DNA of 48,029 nt. Origin: Thermoleophilia bacterium (GTDB lineage Bacteria > Actinomycetota > Thermoleophilia > Solirubrobacterales > 70-9). The stretch spans positions 1-48,029 of the forward strand of contig JAENWU010000004.1 of NCBI GenBank assembly GCA_016649905.1. The letters are read 5' to 3'. Below the pieces are notes generated by a model. It saw only the letters and a program-made list of their open reading frames with translations, was not told the DNA's origin and made no database searches. This document shows, piece after piece, positions 27,661 to 35,973 of the stretch (position 1 is the stretch's first letter; the number at the start of each line of letters is the position of its first letter). The position numbers and the translations under genes are program-made.

Positions 27661-28477
27661 CTTCGACGAAGCGACACGCGGCCTCGACCTTTGGGGCCAT
27701 CGAGCCCGAGGCGAAGTCGAACTGCCGAAGCTCCTCCGGGCTCGTGGCATGCAGGGGGCGAGCCTTCTCCGTTCCCCAGTCGAGTTGAACCGCGGCGATG
27801 TCGGTGAGCATCAGCAGCAGGCCGGCGTCAAGGCGGCGGGCCAGAAGCGCGGCGGTCAGGTCCTTGTCGATCACGGCCTCGACGCCTCGCATCGTTCCGG
27901 CGCCGTCGAGGGTCACGGGGATTCCGCCTCCTCCGACGCAGATGAGCAGCGCGCCGCTGTCGATCAGGACGCGAAGGCTTCGCAACTCGGCCACCGCGTT
28001 CGGTTCCGGCGAGGGCACCAGGCGGCGATAGTCCCCGCCATCGCGCCCCACCGTCCATCCGCGCTCTTGGGCGAGCCGCGTGGCCTCCGCGGCGGAGTAG
28101 ACGGGCCCGATCGGCTTCGAGGGCTTCAGGAAGGCGGGATCGTCGGGGCTGACGACGACCTCGGTCAGAACCGTCACCACGTCTCGATCCGGCAGCGCGT
28201 TTCGCAGCGCCAGCCCGAGCATGTGCCCGACCATCCCCTCGCTCTCGGCGCCGAAGACATCCAGCGGGTAGGGCGGGACCTCTCGGCAGCTCTCGCTCTG
28301 CAGGGCGAGTAGACCCACCTGGGGGCCGTTGCCGTGGGTGATCACGAGCTCGTGCTCGTGGGCGACCGCCGCCAGGCCTTCCGCCGCCGCCTCGACGTTC
28401 TTTCGCTGGGCGTCGGCACCAGCCGACTCGCCACGACGAAGCAAGGCGTTCCCGCCCAAGGCGACAAGTATCCGCAT
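27551..28477 (-). CDS. arcC: Carbamate kinase
   Basis: 308 residues of the amino-acid kinase fold: ALGGNALL at 6-13, THGNGPQVG near 47-55, the CVGGGGIPV motif in the middle and an IDKDL(T)AALLA segment later. It transfers phosphate from carbamoyl phosphate to ADP, the ATP-yielding last step of the arginine deiminase pathway. The first two enzymes of the route are present here only as remnants (argF at 24443, arcA at 40340). Its 3' end overlaps the P-type ATPase gene by 110 bp on the other strand. ATG is 7 nt after the predicted -10. Confidence 0.94.
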   Translation of the reverse strand: MRILVALGGNALLRRGESAGADAQRKNVEAAAEGLAAVAHEHELVITHGNGPQVGLLALQSESCREVPPYPLDVFGAESEGMVGHMLGLALRNALPDRDVVTVLTEVVVSPDDPAFLKPSKPIGPVYSAAEATRLAQERGWTVGRDGGDYRRLVPSPEPNAVAELRSLRVLIDSGALLICVGGGGIPVTLDGAGTMRGVEAVIDKDLTAALLARRLDAGLLLMLTDIAAVQLDWGTEKARPLHATSPEELRQFDFASGSMAPKVEAACRFVEATGRRAAVGALADAERIVHGDAGTQVASRDGGSPSA

Positions 28478-28484
28478 GCTTCAT

Positions 28485-28524
28485 AAGCTGACTCAGGCGG
28501 GCGGGCCTTCCATCGGCCCTAACC
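28485..28524 (-). promoter_or_regulatory. Shared promoter element, carbamate kinase (leaderless)
   Basis: Minus strand TTAGGGCCGATGGA with GATGGA at 28514-28509, an 18-bp spacer, CAGCTT at 28490-28485, then 7 nt to ATG 28477. The upstream half is less conserved. Confidence 0.45.
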
Positions 28525-28584
28525 CACATTTCGATCTGCGGCTTCGCATCTCCCGAGTCCTGACACACTCCCGCAGCGAGACGC

Positions 28585-29241
28585 ATGCAGGCCGATCAAC
28601 AGCAGATAACCATTGTCTTGGCCGACGATCACAACGTGATCCGTGCTGGTCTGCGGACCATGCTCGAAGCACAAGCTGACCTGCGGGTCATCGGCGAGGC
28701 AGCGGACGCGCCAGCCGCATCCAAACTGGTCGAGGACCGGCGGCCCGATGTCCTGGTGCTCGACCTGCAGATGCCGGGAGCCGATCCCCGCCTGGACATT
28801 CCACGACTTCGCGACAGCGCTCCGGATATGGCGATCGTCGTCCTCACCATGCAGAACGATCCGCGTGGGGCCCGCGACCTGCTCCGGGCGGGAGCCGCCG
28901 GCTACGTGCTGAAGCAGGCTGCCGAGCGTCAGCTGGGCGAGGCGATTCGCTCCGCCGCCCGTGGCGACGCCTACGTCGACCCGGAGCTCGGAGGCGCACT
29001 TGCGAAGCTGGAGGCCGACCCACTGGAGGCGCTCGGCGAGCGAGAGCTGGAGCTGCTTCGTCTGGTGGCCCTAGGGTTCACGAACCGGGAGATCGGCGAG
29101 CAGCTTTTCCTCAGCGTCAGGGCGATCGAGGTGAATCGGTCCAAGCTCTTCGAGAAACTGGGGATCGAATCGCGCCCGGAGTTGGTGCAATTCGCCATCG
29201 CCAACGGCGTCATCGAGCCCGGCGGGGAGGCCGAAGCCTGA
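28585..29241 (+). CDS. DevR/DosR-like NarL-family response regulator
   Basis: 218 residues. Receiver domain with DDH near 13-15 and phospho-acceptor Asp60 (VLVLDLQMPG). C-terminal LuxR-type DNA-binding domain (ERELELLRLVALGFTNREIG). The recognition helix reads SVRAIEVNRSKLFEKLG instead of the usual SxxTVExHRxxIxxKL, which should change DNA preference. It is tail to tail with the GAF-GAF kinase gene (4 bp between stops), so the pair is very likely a two-component system. No clear copy of the shared element precedes it. Confidence 0.92.
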   Translation: MQADQQQITIVLADDHNVIRAGLRTMLEAQADLRVIGEAADAPAASKLVEDRRPDVLVLDLQMPGADPRLDIPRLRDSAPDMAIVVLTMQNDPRGARDLLRAGAAGYVLKQAAERQLGEAIRSAARGDAYVDPELGGALAKLEADPLEALGERELELLRLVALGFTNREIGEQLFLSVRAIEVNRSKLFEKLGIESRPELVQFAIANGVIEPGGEAEA

Positions 29242-29245
29242 GGCT

Positions 29246-30928
29246 TCAGCCGCCGCTGACGGGGAGGGTGGCGACCACCTCGGTGCCCTTCGCGAGCTCT
29301 GAGTGGACGTCGATCTCGCCACCGAGGAGAGCGACGCGCTCGCGCATCCCGCCCAGACCGCGCCCTTCGCTGCCCACACTTGTCTCGAAGCCCGAGCCAT
29401 CGTCCTCGACGACGATCCGCACCGAGCCGCCGTCCAGTTTCGCGCTCAGGCTCGCGTGCTTGGCGGCAGAGTGCTTGACGACGTTGTTGAGCGCCTCCTG
29501 GGCGAGGCGATAGACGACCCGCTCCTGCTCGCCGGTGAGCTCACCGGCGAGCTCGATATCGGCCTCCACGTCGAAGTTGCCGCGCCGACCGCAATCCTCG
29601 ACCAGGGCCTCGAGCGCGCCGGCCAGGCCGAGTCGCTCAAGCGGAGCGGGACGCAGGTCGTTGATCAAGCGGCTCAGCTCGTTGATCTGGCCCTCGAGGC
29701 GATCGACGGTCTGCTCCGCCGCGCCGGCGATCTTCTCGACCCGGTCGGGCGCATCGCTCTGCAGTGCCGTAGCCAGGGATATGCGAATCGCCGCCAGGCC
29801 CTGGAGGGTCTCGTCGTGCAGCTCACGTGCCCAGCGCCGTCGCTCCTGCTCGCCGATCTCGACCTGTTGCTGCAAGCGGTCGGACTCGACCGTCTGTGCG
29901 GTCGCCACAGCCGTCGCGGCGCTGGCCGCGAACGCCTGCAGGAGCCGCAGGTCCTCCTCGTCGAATTCGCTACCCCCCGCTTCGCGATCCAAGGCCACCA
30001 GCGCGCCCACGGCTCGGCCGCGGAAAAGCAGCGGGACTACGAGGGCCGCCTCGGCCCCCAGGCGCTCCCGCACCCGAGCCTTCGAGGGGGGCGAACCGCG
30101 TTCGAGGTGCTGGGCGACCCTCTCCTGCATCGCCGCCTGGAACATGGGATCCTCGCTCGGGATCGTCAGCCGCTCCACCTCCGGGCCGACCTCTCCGGCC
30201 TGCGCGGCAACGACCAAGCGCCCGCCTTTGTGCAAGAGGACGAGCAGCGTCTTGGCCTCCACCAGCGCCCGGGCACGCTTGACGATCAGGTCGAGCACCC
30301 GCGCGACGTCGGTCTCCCCGCCCACGGCACGGGCGATGTCGACCGAGGTCTCCGCGCGATGCAGCGCCTGCTCGACCTCCGCCTCGCGCTCGCTCAGAGT
30401 CGTGTAGAGGCGGGCGTTCTCGATCGCGATCCCAGCCCAGGTGGCGAGCGTGCGTGCCGCCTCCTCGTCGGCCTCGTCGAATTCCGATGCCCCCTGCTTC
30501 TCGGTCATGTAGAGGTTGCCGTAGGCCTCGTCGCGGATTCGGATCGGCACGCCGAGGAAGGAATGCATAGGCGGATGGCCGGGCGGGAAGCCATAGGCGT
30601 GGGGATGCTGGTTGACGTCGCGTAGGCGTAGGGGCGAGGGCTCGCGGATCAGCTCTCCGAGGATTCCGCGACCGCGCGGCAGGTTGCCGATCGAGCGTTT
30701 GGTCTCGTCATCGATCCCCAGGTAGATGAAGCGCTCGAGCTCTTTGCCGCTGCGGTCAAGCACTCCCAGCGCCGCGTACTCAGCCCCGGTCAACTCCCGG
30801 GCGGCCTCGACCACCGAAAGCAGCACCGACTCCAGGTCGAGCTCGGAGAGGACCGTGGTGCCGATGTCGATCAGCCGTCGGGAGCGATTCTCCCCATTCC
30901 CGTCTGCAGAACGGTTAGGAGGGTTCAT
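29246..30928 (-). CDS. DosS/DevS-like GAF-GAF sensor histidine kinase, probable heme sensor
   Basis: 560 residues: GAF-A about 20-178, GAF-B about 195-350, HisKA_3 with phospho-His371 (ARELHDETLQG), and a HATPase domain with N-box (EALNNVVKH) and G-boxes (DDGSGF, GLGGMRER) to the end. There are no membrane spans, so it is cytosolic. In mycobacterial DosS the heme is held by His149 and oxygen chemistry is tuned by Tyr171, 22 residues apart inside an HPPM...GNLY segment. Here His118 (GHPPM) and Tyr140 (GNLY) sit in the same context with the same spacing. It very likely senses O2/NO/CO or redox state and phosphorylates the regulator at 28585. Confidence 0.93.
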   Translation of the reverse strand: MNPPNRSADGNGENRSRRLIDIGTTVLSELDLESVLLSVVEAARELTGAEYAALGVLDRSGKELERFIYLGIDDETKRSIGNLPRGRGILGELIREPSPLRLRDVNQHPHAYGFPPGHPPMHSFLGVPIRIRDEAYGNLYMTEKQGASEFDEADEEAARTLATWAGIAIENARLYTTLSEREAEVEQALHRAETSVDIARAVGGETDVARVLDLIVKRARALVEAKTLLVLLHKGGRLVVAAQAGEVGPEVERLTIPSEDPMFQAAMQERVAQHLERGSPPSKARVRERLGAEAALVVPLLFRGRAVGALVALDREAGGSEFDEEDLRLLQAFAASAATAVATAQTVESDRLQQQVEIGEQERRRWARELHDETLQGLAAIRISLATALQSDAPDRVEKIAGAAEQTVDRLEGQINELSRLINDLRPAPLERLGLAGALEALVEDCGRRGNFDVEADIELAGELTGEQERVVYRLAQEALNNVVKHSAAKHASLSAKLDGGSVRIVVEDDGSGFETSVGSEGRGLGGMRERVALLGGEIDVHSELAKGTEVVATLPVSGG

Positions 30929-30968
30929 CCATCCAATATCTCACTTTGCAGCAGGAAGACCGCCCCGC

Positions 30969-31763
30969 TCAGGCGGAAATGTCGCGGCCATCGAACAGCC
31001 AGCTGCCGATTGCGGCGAGGACGACCGCGGCGGCGGTGACGCCGCAGAAGGCAAGCGGATCGATGCCGTCTTCGATCGCGTTGCCGTAGTACTTGAAGAC
31101 CGAGACGTAGCGGACCCCGGAGAGGCCCGGATCGAGCTTGCCGATCAGGTCGATCACGTACATCGCCACCAGCACCCCGGCGACCGAGCCGGTGACGACG
31201 CTGGTTCGCAGCGAAAAGCCGCAGGCGACGATGCCGAGGCCGGCGAACAAGAGCGCCAGGGGCCAGACGCTGGCAAAGCCGGCCAGCGTGGGACCGGCGG
31301 CAAGATCGGCGCCGGAGAGCACACTCCCGAGCCCCGTCAACAGAGCGTCGACGGCCAACACCGCGGCCAGCTCGATCGCGGTCGCCAGGAAGCCGGCCGC
31401 GCAGAGCCGGCCGCGCGAGAGCGGGGAAGAAAGCAATACATCGAGACGACCGGATTCGGCGGCGCCTGAGAGACCGCTTGCCACGGCCCGAACCGCAAGG
31501 TAGCCGGCGGCCAACGGCACGATCAGGCTCAACATCTCCGCATGCAGGTATTGCTCGACGTTGGAGAGCTCGCCGATCCCGAAGGCTTCCTTCAGCCCCG
31601 ACGGGTATTTCTCGATCGCCTGCGACAGCGCGCCTTGGACCGACGGGAAGATCGCGACGATGAAGGCTGACATCAGGCCCAGGGGCAGCCCCCACGCGAG
31701 TACTGACCGTCGCCGATCCGACAGGTGGGCACCGACGAGAGCGGCGAGCTGAGAGCCCATCAC
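30969..31763 (-). CDS. ABC transporter permease (ABC-2 type)
   Basis: 264 residues with six hydrophobic helices, the layout of ABC-2 membrane subunits of the NatB/YhaP kind. The conserved ESGRLDVLLSSPLSRGRL loop after the second helix is typical. It pairs with the ATPase gene directly upstream; the start overlaps that gene's stop by 4 bp. The exported substrate cannot be told from sequence. No shared promoter element was found for this pair. Confidence 0.9.
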   Translation of the reverse strand: MMGSQLAALVGAHLSDRRRSVLAWGLPLGLMSAFIVAIFPSVQGALSQAIEKYPSGLKEAFGIGELSNVEQYLHAEMLSLIVPLAAGYLAVRAVASGLSGAAESGRLDVLLSSPLSRGRLCAAGFLATAIELAAVLAVDALLTGLGSVLSGADLAAGPTLAGFASVWPLALLFAGLGIVACGFSLRTSVVTGSVAGVLVAMYVIDLIGKLDPGLSGVRYVSVFKYYGNAIEDGIDPLAFCGVTAAAVVLAAIGSWLFDGRDISA

Positions 31764-32659
31764 TCGCCCTCCTCGCGGTAATAGCCGAGGAAGACCTCCT
31801 CCAGGCTCGGATGGACTGCCTCGAGGTCGAGGACGTGGTGGGGCGCGAGCGTTCTCACCACGCCGTCGAAATCGCCGACTACCCGGAAAGTCGCCTGGGT
31901 GCCGTCAATCTGAAGCTCGCTGACACCTTCGAGCCCGCGAAGCTCCTCGAGTCCGCTCGGATCGGCAACCCGGACGGTGACCTTTCGGCGTGCCTTGCCG
32001 AGCAGGTCGGCCATCCGCTCCACCGCGATCAGCTTGCCAGCGCGGACGATGCCAACCCGGTCGCAGACCCGCTGCACCTCATCGAGATCATGCGAGGAGA
32101 TGAAAACCGTGCAGCCGCGCTCGCGCTCCTCCGCGACCAAGGCCAAGAACTCCTCTTGCATCAACGGATCGAGTCCACCGGTCGGCTCGTCGAGGATCAG
32201 CAACTCGGGTTCGTGGAAGGTCGCGAGGATGAGTCCGACCTTTTGGCGGTTCCCACGCGACAGCTGGCCCAGCGGCCGGTCGAGGTCGGCCCGGAAGCGC
32301 TCCGCCAGGGCCTCGGCGCGACCGCTCCCATCGATGCCGCGGAGACGAGCCAGCAGCCGTACCGCCTCGCGTCCGCTCGCCTCCCTGCCGTAGCCGAAGT
32401 CGCCCGGAAGATTTCCAAGCCGGGCCCGGATCGCGACGCTCTCGCGTTGGCTGTCGAGACCGAAGATCCGCGCCGTGCCGCTGCTCGGATGGATCAGATC
32501 GAGCAGCGTCCGGATCGTCGTCGTCTTGCCTGCTCCGTTGGGACCGAGAAAGCCGAAAACCTCACCGGCCTCGACCGCGATCGTCACCTCCTCGATCCCA
32601 CGGTGGTTGCCGTAGATCTTGGTCAGGCCCTCGGTCTCGATCACCGGCATAGCGCCCAT
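31760..32659 (-). CDS. ABC transporter ATP-binding protein
   Basis: 299 residues. Walker A GPNGAGKTT near 40, signature LSRGNRQKVGL near 140, Walker B LLILDEPTGGLDP near 160, and switch His in SSHDLDE. The ~80-residue C-terminal extension is common in ABC-2 exporter ATPases. It forms an exporter with the permease at 30969. Start ATG 32659 (MGAMP) or ATG 32650 (MPVIE); the second fits the family better but has the weaker spacing to a ribosome binding site. Confidence 0.93.
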   Translation of the reverse strand: MGAMPVIETEGLTKIYGNHRGIEEVTIAVEAGEVFGFLGPNGAGKTTTIRTLLDLIHPSSGTARIFGLDSQRESVAIRARLGNLPGDFGYGREASGREAVRLLARLRGIDGSGRAEALAERFRADLDRPLGQLSRGNRQKVGLILATFHEPELLILDEPTGGLDPLMQEEFLALVAEERERGCTVFISSHDLDEVQRVCDRVGIVRAGKLIAVERMADLLGKARRKVTVRVADPSGLEELRGLEGVSELQIDGTQATFRVVGDFDGVVRTLAPHHVLDLEAVHPSLEEVFLGYYREEGE

Positions 32660-32693
32660 GCTCTCAGCAACCCGCGAACGGCAGAGAGACAGT

Positions 32694-33473
32694 TCAGACT
32701 CCGAGCAGGAGGCTCAGCACCAGCATCACAGCGGCGCCGGCCACGATGCCGGCGCTGGGCGCCGCACGAGACGGTGGGGTGTATGCCCGCGGCAGCATCT
32801 CGATGACGATCAGGGCCAACATCGCCCCCGCTGCGAAGGCGAACGAGACTGGCAACAGGCCGCTCACTTCCTCGACGGCGAGGTAGGCGATCACGGCTCC
32901 GAGTGGCTGAGGAGCGCTGGTCGCGACCGCGGTCCAAAACTGGCGGGCGTGGCCAAAACCGGCTTCCTCCATCGGGATCGCGACGCTCGTGCCCTCCGGG
33001 ATGTTTTGGATCGCGATCGCGAGGATCACGAACAGACTCAACCCGGCCCGTTCGGAGGCAAATGCCGTGCCCACCGCGAGCCCCTCCGGCAGGCTGTGGA
33101 CGAAGAGAACGAGGAAGACCAGGGCGGAGGTGCGCGTCCCGGGTCCCGTGCGACCCATAAAGCCGGTGTCTGGCCCAAAGCGACGACGCGCCACTGCGAG
33201 GAAACCGATCCCGAGCGCAAGGCCCGCGACCACTTGCGCCGTGGAGCCTTCGTCGGCCGCGGGAATGAGCAGGCCGACGAGCGCGGCGACTCCCATGACC
33301 CCGACCGCAAATCCGAGTAGGAGCGGCCCCAGCCCCTTCGCCCGCTCGCCGAGCAGGAAGACGGGTATCGCACCCAGCCCAGTGGCGAGTGCCGTCCCGC
33401 AGGCGGCGAGCAGCAAGACGACGATCTCGGGCATTGGCAAACTCATCGTCCGGTGGATGGCAGTGTCGGCCAT
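32694..33473 (-). CDS. ZIP-family divalent metal transporter
   Basis: Up to 259 residues with about eight membrane helices. The ZIP metal-binding signatures are present: HSLPEGLAVG in helix IV and IQNIPEG in helix V. It imports Zn, Fe or Mn into the cytosol. The N-terminal 13 residues (MADTAIHRTMSLP) look non-native. A candidate shared promoter lies within them, so the real start may be ATG 33434 (MPEIVV), directly at the first helix. It is divergent from the USP at 33546. Confidence 0.91.
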   Translation of the reverse strand: MADTAIHRTMSLPMPEIVVLLLAACGTALATGLGAIPVFLLGERAKGLGPLLLGFAVGVMGVAALVGLLIPAADEGSTAQVVAGLALGIGFLAVARRRFGPDTGFMGRTGPGTRTSALVFLVLFVHSLPEGLAVGTAFASERAGLSLFVILAIAIQNIPEGTSVAIPMEEAGFGHARQFWTAVATSAPQPLGAVIAYLAVEEVSGLLPVSFAFAAGAMLALIVIEMLPRAYTPPSRAAPSAGIVAGAAVMLVLSLLLGV

Positions 33474-33490
33474 CGGGGGCTCACCCTTCC
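33445..33490 (-). promoter_or_regulatory. Candidate shared promoter element for the ZIP gene
   Basis: Minus strand CCCCCGATGGC with GATGGC at 33474-33469, an 18-bp spacer, then GACGAT at 33450-33445, 10 nt before ATG 33434. If real it moves the ZIP start downstream. Confidence 0.35.
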
Positions 33491-33495
33491 ATCAC

Positions 33496-33539
33496 TGTGG
33501 AATTCCCCGGATGCCACGGACGGCGGCCGAGCCTAGATT
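33496..33539 (+). promoter_or_regulatory. Shared promoter element, USP at 33546 (leaderless)
   Basis: GTGGAATTCCCCGGATGCCAC (33497-33517) has inverted arms GTGGaAT and ATgCCAC with one mismatch. The 18-bp spacer after GATGCC leads to -10 TAGATT at 33534-33539, then 6 nt to ATG 33546. It is near identical to the copy at 13134. Confidence 0.72.
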
Positions 33540-33545
33540 CGGGCC

Positions 33546-34466
33546 ATGAGAGTCCTTGTGGGGTTCGACGGCAGCGCTGGAGCTCGAGATGCGATCGAGC
33601 TGACCAGGGTCTTCTGCTCAACCGAGGGAGATGAGGCCCTCCTCGTCAACGTACTGCCCTACGGTGGGCCTCTTCCGGTCGCCTACAGCCTGCTCGGCTA
33701 TGAGGACTCCGTCGAGGTGCGTGAGTTCTTCACCGATGCTCGCGTGGCGCTGGCCGGTATCGCCGTGGAGACCCGCACCTATACGGGCGACTCCGCCGCC
33801 CACGTCATCACCGATCTGGCCGAAGCCGCAGACATGGACCTGGTCGTCGTTGGTTCTCCTCATCGCGGCGCCGTCGGCCGGACTCTGATCGGCAGCGTCG
33901 CCGAGAGTCTGTTGCACGGAGCCTCGACTCCCATCGCCGTCGCCCCTCACGGCTATGCCGCGAGGGGCGGCCTCGAGGTCGTCGCGATCGCCTATGACGG
34001 CAGCGCGGAGTCCAAGCTGGCACTCAAGCACGCCGAGGCGCTCGCCGGCTCGGTGAATGCCAAGCTTCGGGTCCTGACCGTTGTCTCCCCTGCCGTCCCG
34101 GTGCCCGGCGTCGTCGCCTATACGCCACCGATCGGCTTTGATGCCGGCGAGCTGATCGAAGAAGCGGTTGCAGCGGTCGACTCCGGCGTCGAGACCGAAG
34201 GGCGGCGCCTGGCTGGACCGCCTTCCTCGGCGCTCTCTAAAGCCTGTGCAGATGGCGTGGATCTACTCGTTGCCGGCTCGCGCGGCTACGGACCACTGGG
34301 CAGAGCCTTCGTCGGCTCGGTCACCTCCCGCCTAATCTGCAAGTCACCTTGTCCCGTCCTAGTAATTCCTCGCTCGATGGCTCGCGCAGGGAGCTCCAGC
34401 GAAGCCCAGTCGCGGGATCGTGATGCGGAGCAAGCGGTCGAACCTAAGCAGATCGGCAAGCGATGA
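33546..34466 (+). CDS. Tandem universal stress protein
   Basis: 306 residues. Domain 1 starts at MRVLVGFDGSAGA. Nucleotide-binding signatures are GSPHRGAVG at about 103 and GSRGYGPLG at about 240. The ATG is placed 6 nt after the -10, so initiation is probably leaderless and no ribosome binding site is seen. The 3' end overlaps a zinc-ribbon micro-protein gene by ATGA, beginning a usp-zinc ribbon-PRTase-esterase operon that recalls the DosR-regulon gene Rv2030c. Confidence 0.95.
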   Translation: MRVLVGFDGSAGARDAIELTRVFCSTEGDEALLVNVLPYGGPLPVAYSLLGYEDSVEVREFFTDARVALAGIAVETRTYTGDSAAHVITDLAEAADMDLVVVGSPHRGAVGRTLIGSVAESLLHGASTPIAVAPHGYAARGGLEVVAIAYDGSAESKLALKHAEALAGSVNAKLRVLTVVSPAVPVPGVVAYTPPIGFDAGELIEEAVAAVDSGVETEGRRLAGPPSSALSKACADGVDLLVAGSRGYGPLGRAFVGSVTSRLICKSPCPVLVIPRSMARAGSSSEAQSRDRDAEQAVEPKQIGKR

Positions 34467-34666
34467 GCCAAGAGCTCGAATGCCCGCGATGCCGGCAGCC
34501 GGCGATGGGGCCGGCGAGAAGGCGCGGGCGCTGCACGGCCTGCGGATCCAGTCTCCTCGCTACCAGAGGCCCCAAGGAGGCCGATGTTCGTGCCTATCTC
34601 CACGGCCCGCGGTCACTCGCGCCGCTCAAAGTTGGCGCCGAAGCAGATAAGAGCGCGCTGCGATGA
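34463..34666 (+). CDS. 67-residue zinc-ribbon micro-protein
   Basis: Contains two CxxC pairs, CPRC at 7-10 and CTAC at 24-27, the spacing of a small zinc ribbon, followed by a basic and then a flexible tail. The start overlaps the USP stop, and its own stop overlaps the PRTase start (both ATGA), which supports it being translated. Short ribbons of this kind may act as DNA/RNA-binding or chaperone-like factors. No specific family is recognised. Confidence 0.7.
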   Translation: MSQELECPRCRQPAMGPARRRGRCTACGSSLLATRGPKEADVRAYLHGPRSLAPLKVGAEADKSALR

Positions 34667-35355
34667 GCGGCGCCGACCCCACTGGCGCGCGCGTGCGGCT
34701 CGCTCGGCCCGAACACTTCGCCAACCGCCGCGACGCCGGTCGCCGGCTGGCCGAGCACCTGAGCGGATTGGCCGCAGCCGATCCGGTCATCGTCGCGCTC
34801 CCGCGCGGAGGAGTACCGGTCGCCAGCGAGATCTCCCTGGCCCTCGGCGCCCCGCTTGAGATCTTCGCGGTGCGAAAGCTCGGAGCGCCCGGCAATCCCG
34901 AGTATGGCGTCGGCGCGATCGCCGAGGACGGGACTCGCGTGATCGATCCGGAAGCCACGGCCGTGCTGGGCATCAGCAATGGTGAGCTGGAGAGGATCGC
35001 CGAGCACGAGCGTGCCGAGCTATGGCGCCGGGTCCAGGCGTACCGGGGCGATCGCCCGCCACCGAATCTCCGCGGGCGCACGGTCATCATCGTTGACGAC
35101 GGCGCCGCCACGGGGCTCACCGATGCTGCGGCGATCCGCGCGATACGTCGCCAGGAACCCCGCTGGGTTATTTTGGCATTGCCTGTCTGCTCGACCGAGG
35201 CTCTGGAACTTCTGCGTGGCGAGGCGGATCAGGTCGTCTGCCTACGCGCCCCCCGAATGTTCTACGGCGTCGGCCATTGGTATCGGGACTTCACCCAGGT
35301 CACCGACCAGGAGGTGATCGATGCTCTCCACCAGCCGACGAGCGCCGCGGCTTGA
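34663..35355 (+). CDS. Phosphoribosyltransferase-family protein
   Basis: 230 residues. The PRPP-binding loop [15 protein letters not shown] lies near 143-157, preceded by the type I PRTase [10 protein letters not shown] segment near 45. Related domains occur in Rv0571c and Rv2030c of the DosR regulon, whose substrates remain unclear. The following esterase remnant begins inside its last codons, as if derived from a PRTase-esterase operon or fusion. A short N-terminal fragment of a second copy lies at 40528-40625 on the other strand. Confidence 0.9.
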   Translation: MSGADPTGARVRLARPEHFANRRDAGRRLAEHLSGLAAADPVIVALPRGGVPVASEISLALGAPLEIFAVRKLGAPGNPEYGVGAIAEDGTRVIDPEATAVLGISNGELERIAEHERAELWRRVQAYRGDRPPPNLRGRTVIIVDDGAATGLTDAAAIRAIRRQEPRWVILALPVCSTEALELLRGEADQVVCLRAPRMFYGVGHWYRDFTQVTDQEVIDALHQPTSAAA

Positions 35356-35824
35356 GGCAAACGCGATCACCGGCGCCAGCGGCGATTACGACGGTCTGCT
35401 CGAGCTGATCCGCCTCGTGGAACCTGCGCGACCGGCACATGGCCGACACCCTCGCGCGGCTTGGCGCCCACCTTGCCCGGCACGGAACCCTGCCGAAAAT
35501 CGTCGTCTGGGAGCACAACTCCCATATCGGCGACGCGCGCATGACCGAGATGAGCCACCGCGGCGAACTGAACGTCGGTCAGCTCACCCGCGAACGTCGG
35601 CCCGAGGATGTCTTCCTGGTCGGTTTCCACCGAGGCTCGAGCGGGCGATCGGGGTCATCTACAGGCCAGAGACCGAGCGCCAGAGCCACTACTTCCGCGC
35701 CGAGCTCTCCGGGCAGTTCGATGCCGTGATCCATATCGACGAGACCCGTGCGGTGGAGCCGCTGGAGCGCACCCCTGGCTGGGAGCTCGGCGAGCCGCCG
35801 GAGACGTACCCGACGGCGCTCTGA
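35321..35824 (+). pseudogene. Erythromycin-esterase-family protein, core deleted
   Basis: From ATG 35321 the frame gives [18 protein letters not shown], the usual N-terminal lead-in of Ere-type proteins. The catalytic core (the EASHGTHE-type motif and several hundred residues) is missing. The sequence resumes in another frame with [29 protein letters not shown] and [10 protein letters not shown] (about 35430-35630). It breaks again and ends with [16 protein letters not shown], then the [11 protein letters not shown] tail and TGA at 35822-35824. So both ends and one middle block survive, with at least two deletions. It is the partner of the upstream PRTase, as in Rv2030c. Not expected to be functional. 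Confidence 0.8.
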
Positions 35825-35880
35825 ACTTCGGAACAGGATCCGAGGCGGGGGTCGCGTCAGGGTCTCGCCACTCGACGACT

Positions 35881-35923
35881 GCGGTGTTCTTCGGATCTCA
35901 CCCAAGTCTCGCCGCCATAACTT
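35881..35923 (+). promoter_or_regulatory. Shared promoter element, USP at 35974
   Basis: GCGGTGTTCTTCGGATCTC (GATCTC 35894-35899), an 18-bp spacer, -10 TAACTT at 35918-35923. The element deviates (GGATCT for GGATGC), but spacing is exact. ATG 35974 has its own ribosome binding site (GAAGGAGAG). Confidence 0.5.
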
Positions 35924-35973
35924 CGACGGAGAGCTAATGAACCCCGGCTGAGTCGGGCAGAAGGAGAGAAGTC

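Noticed and set aside
31138-31503. Open frames opposite the ABC permease
   Set aside because: Antisense to predicted membrane helices, Ser/Pro/Thr-rich shadow composition.
33496-33520. CRP/FNR-type site
   Set aside because: TGTGG occurs on one side, but the TGTGA-N6-TCACA or TTGAT-N4-ATCAA pattern is not formed, and other copies lack TGTG.
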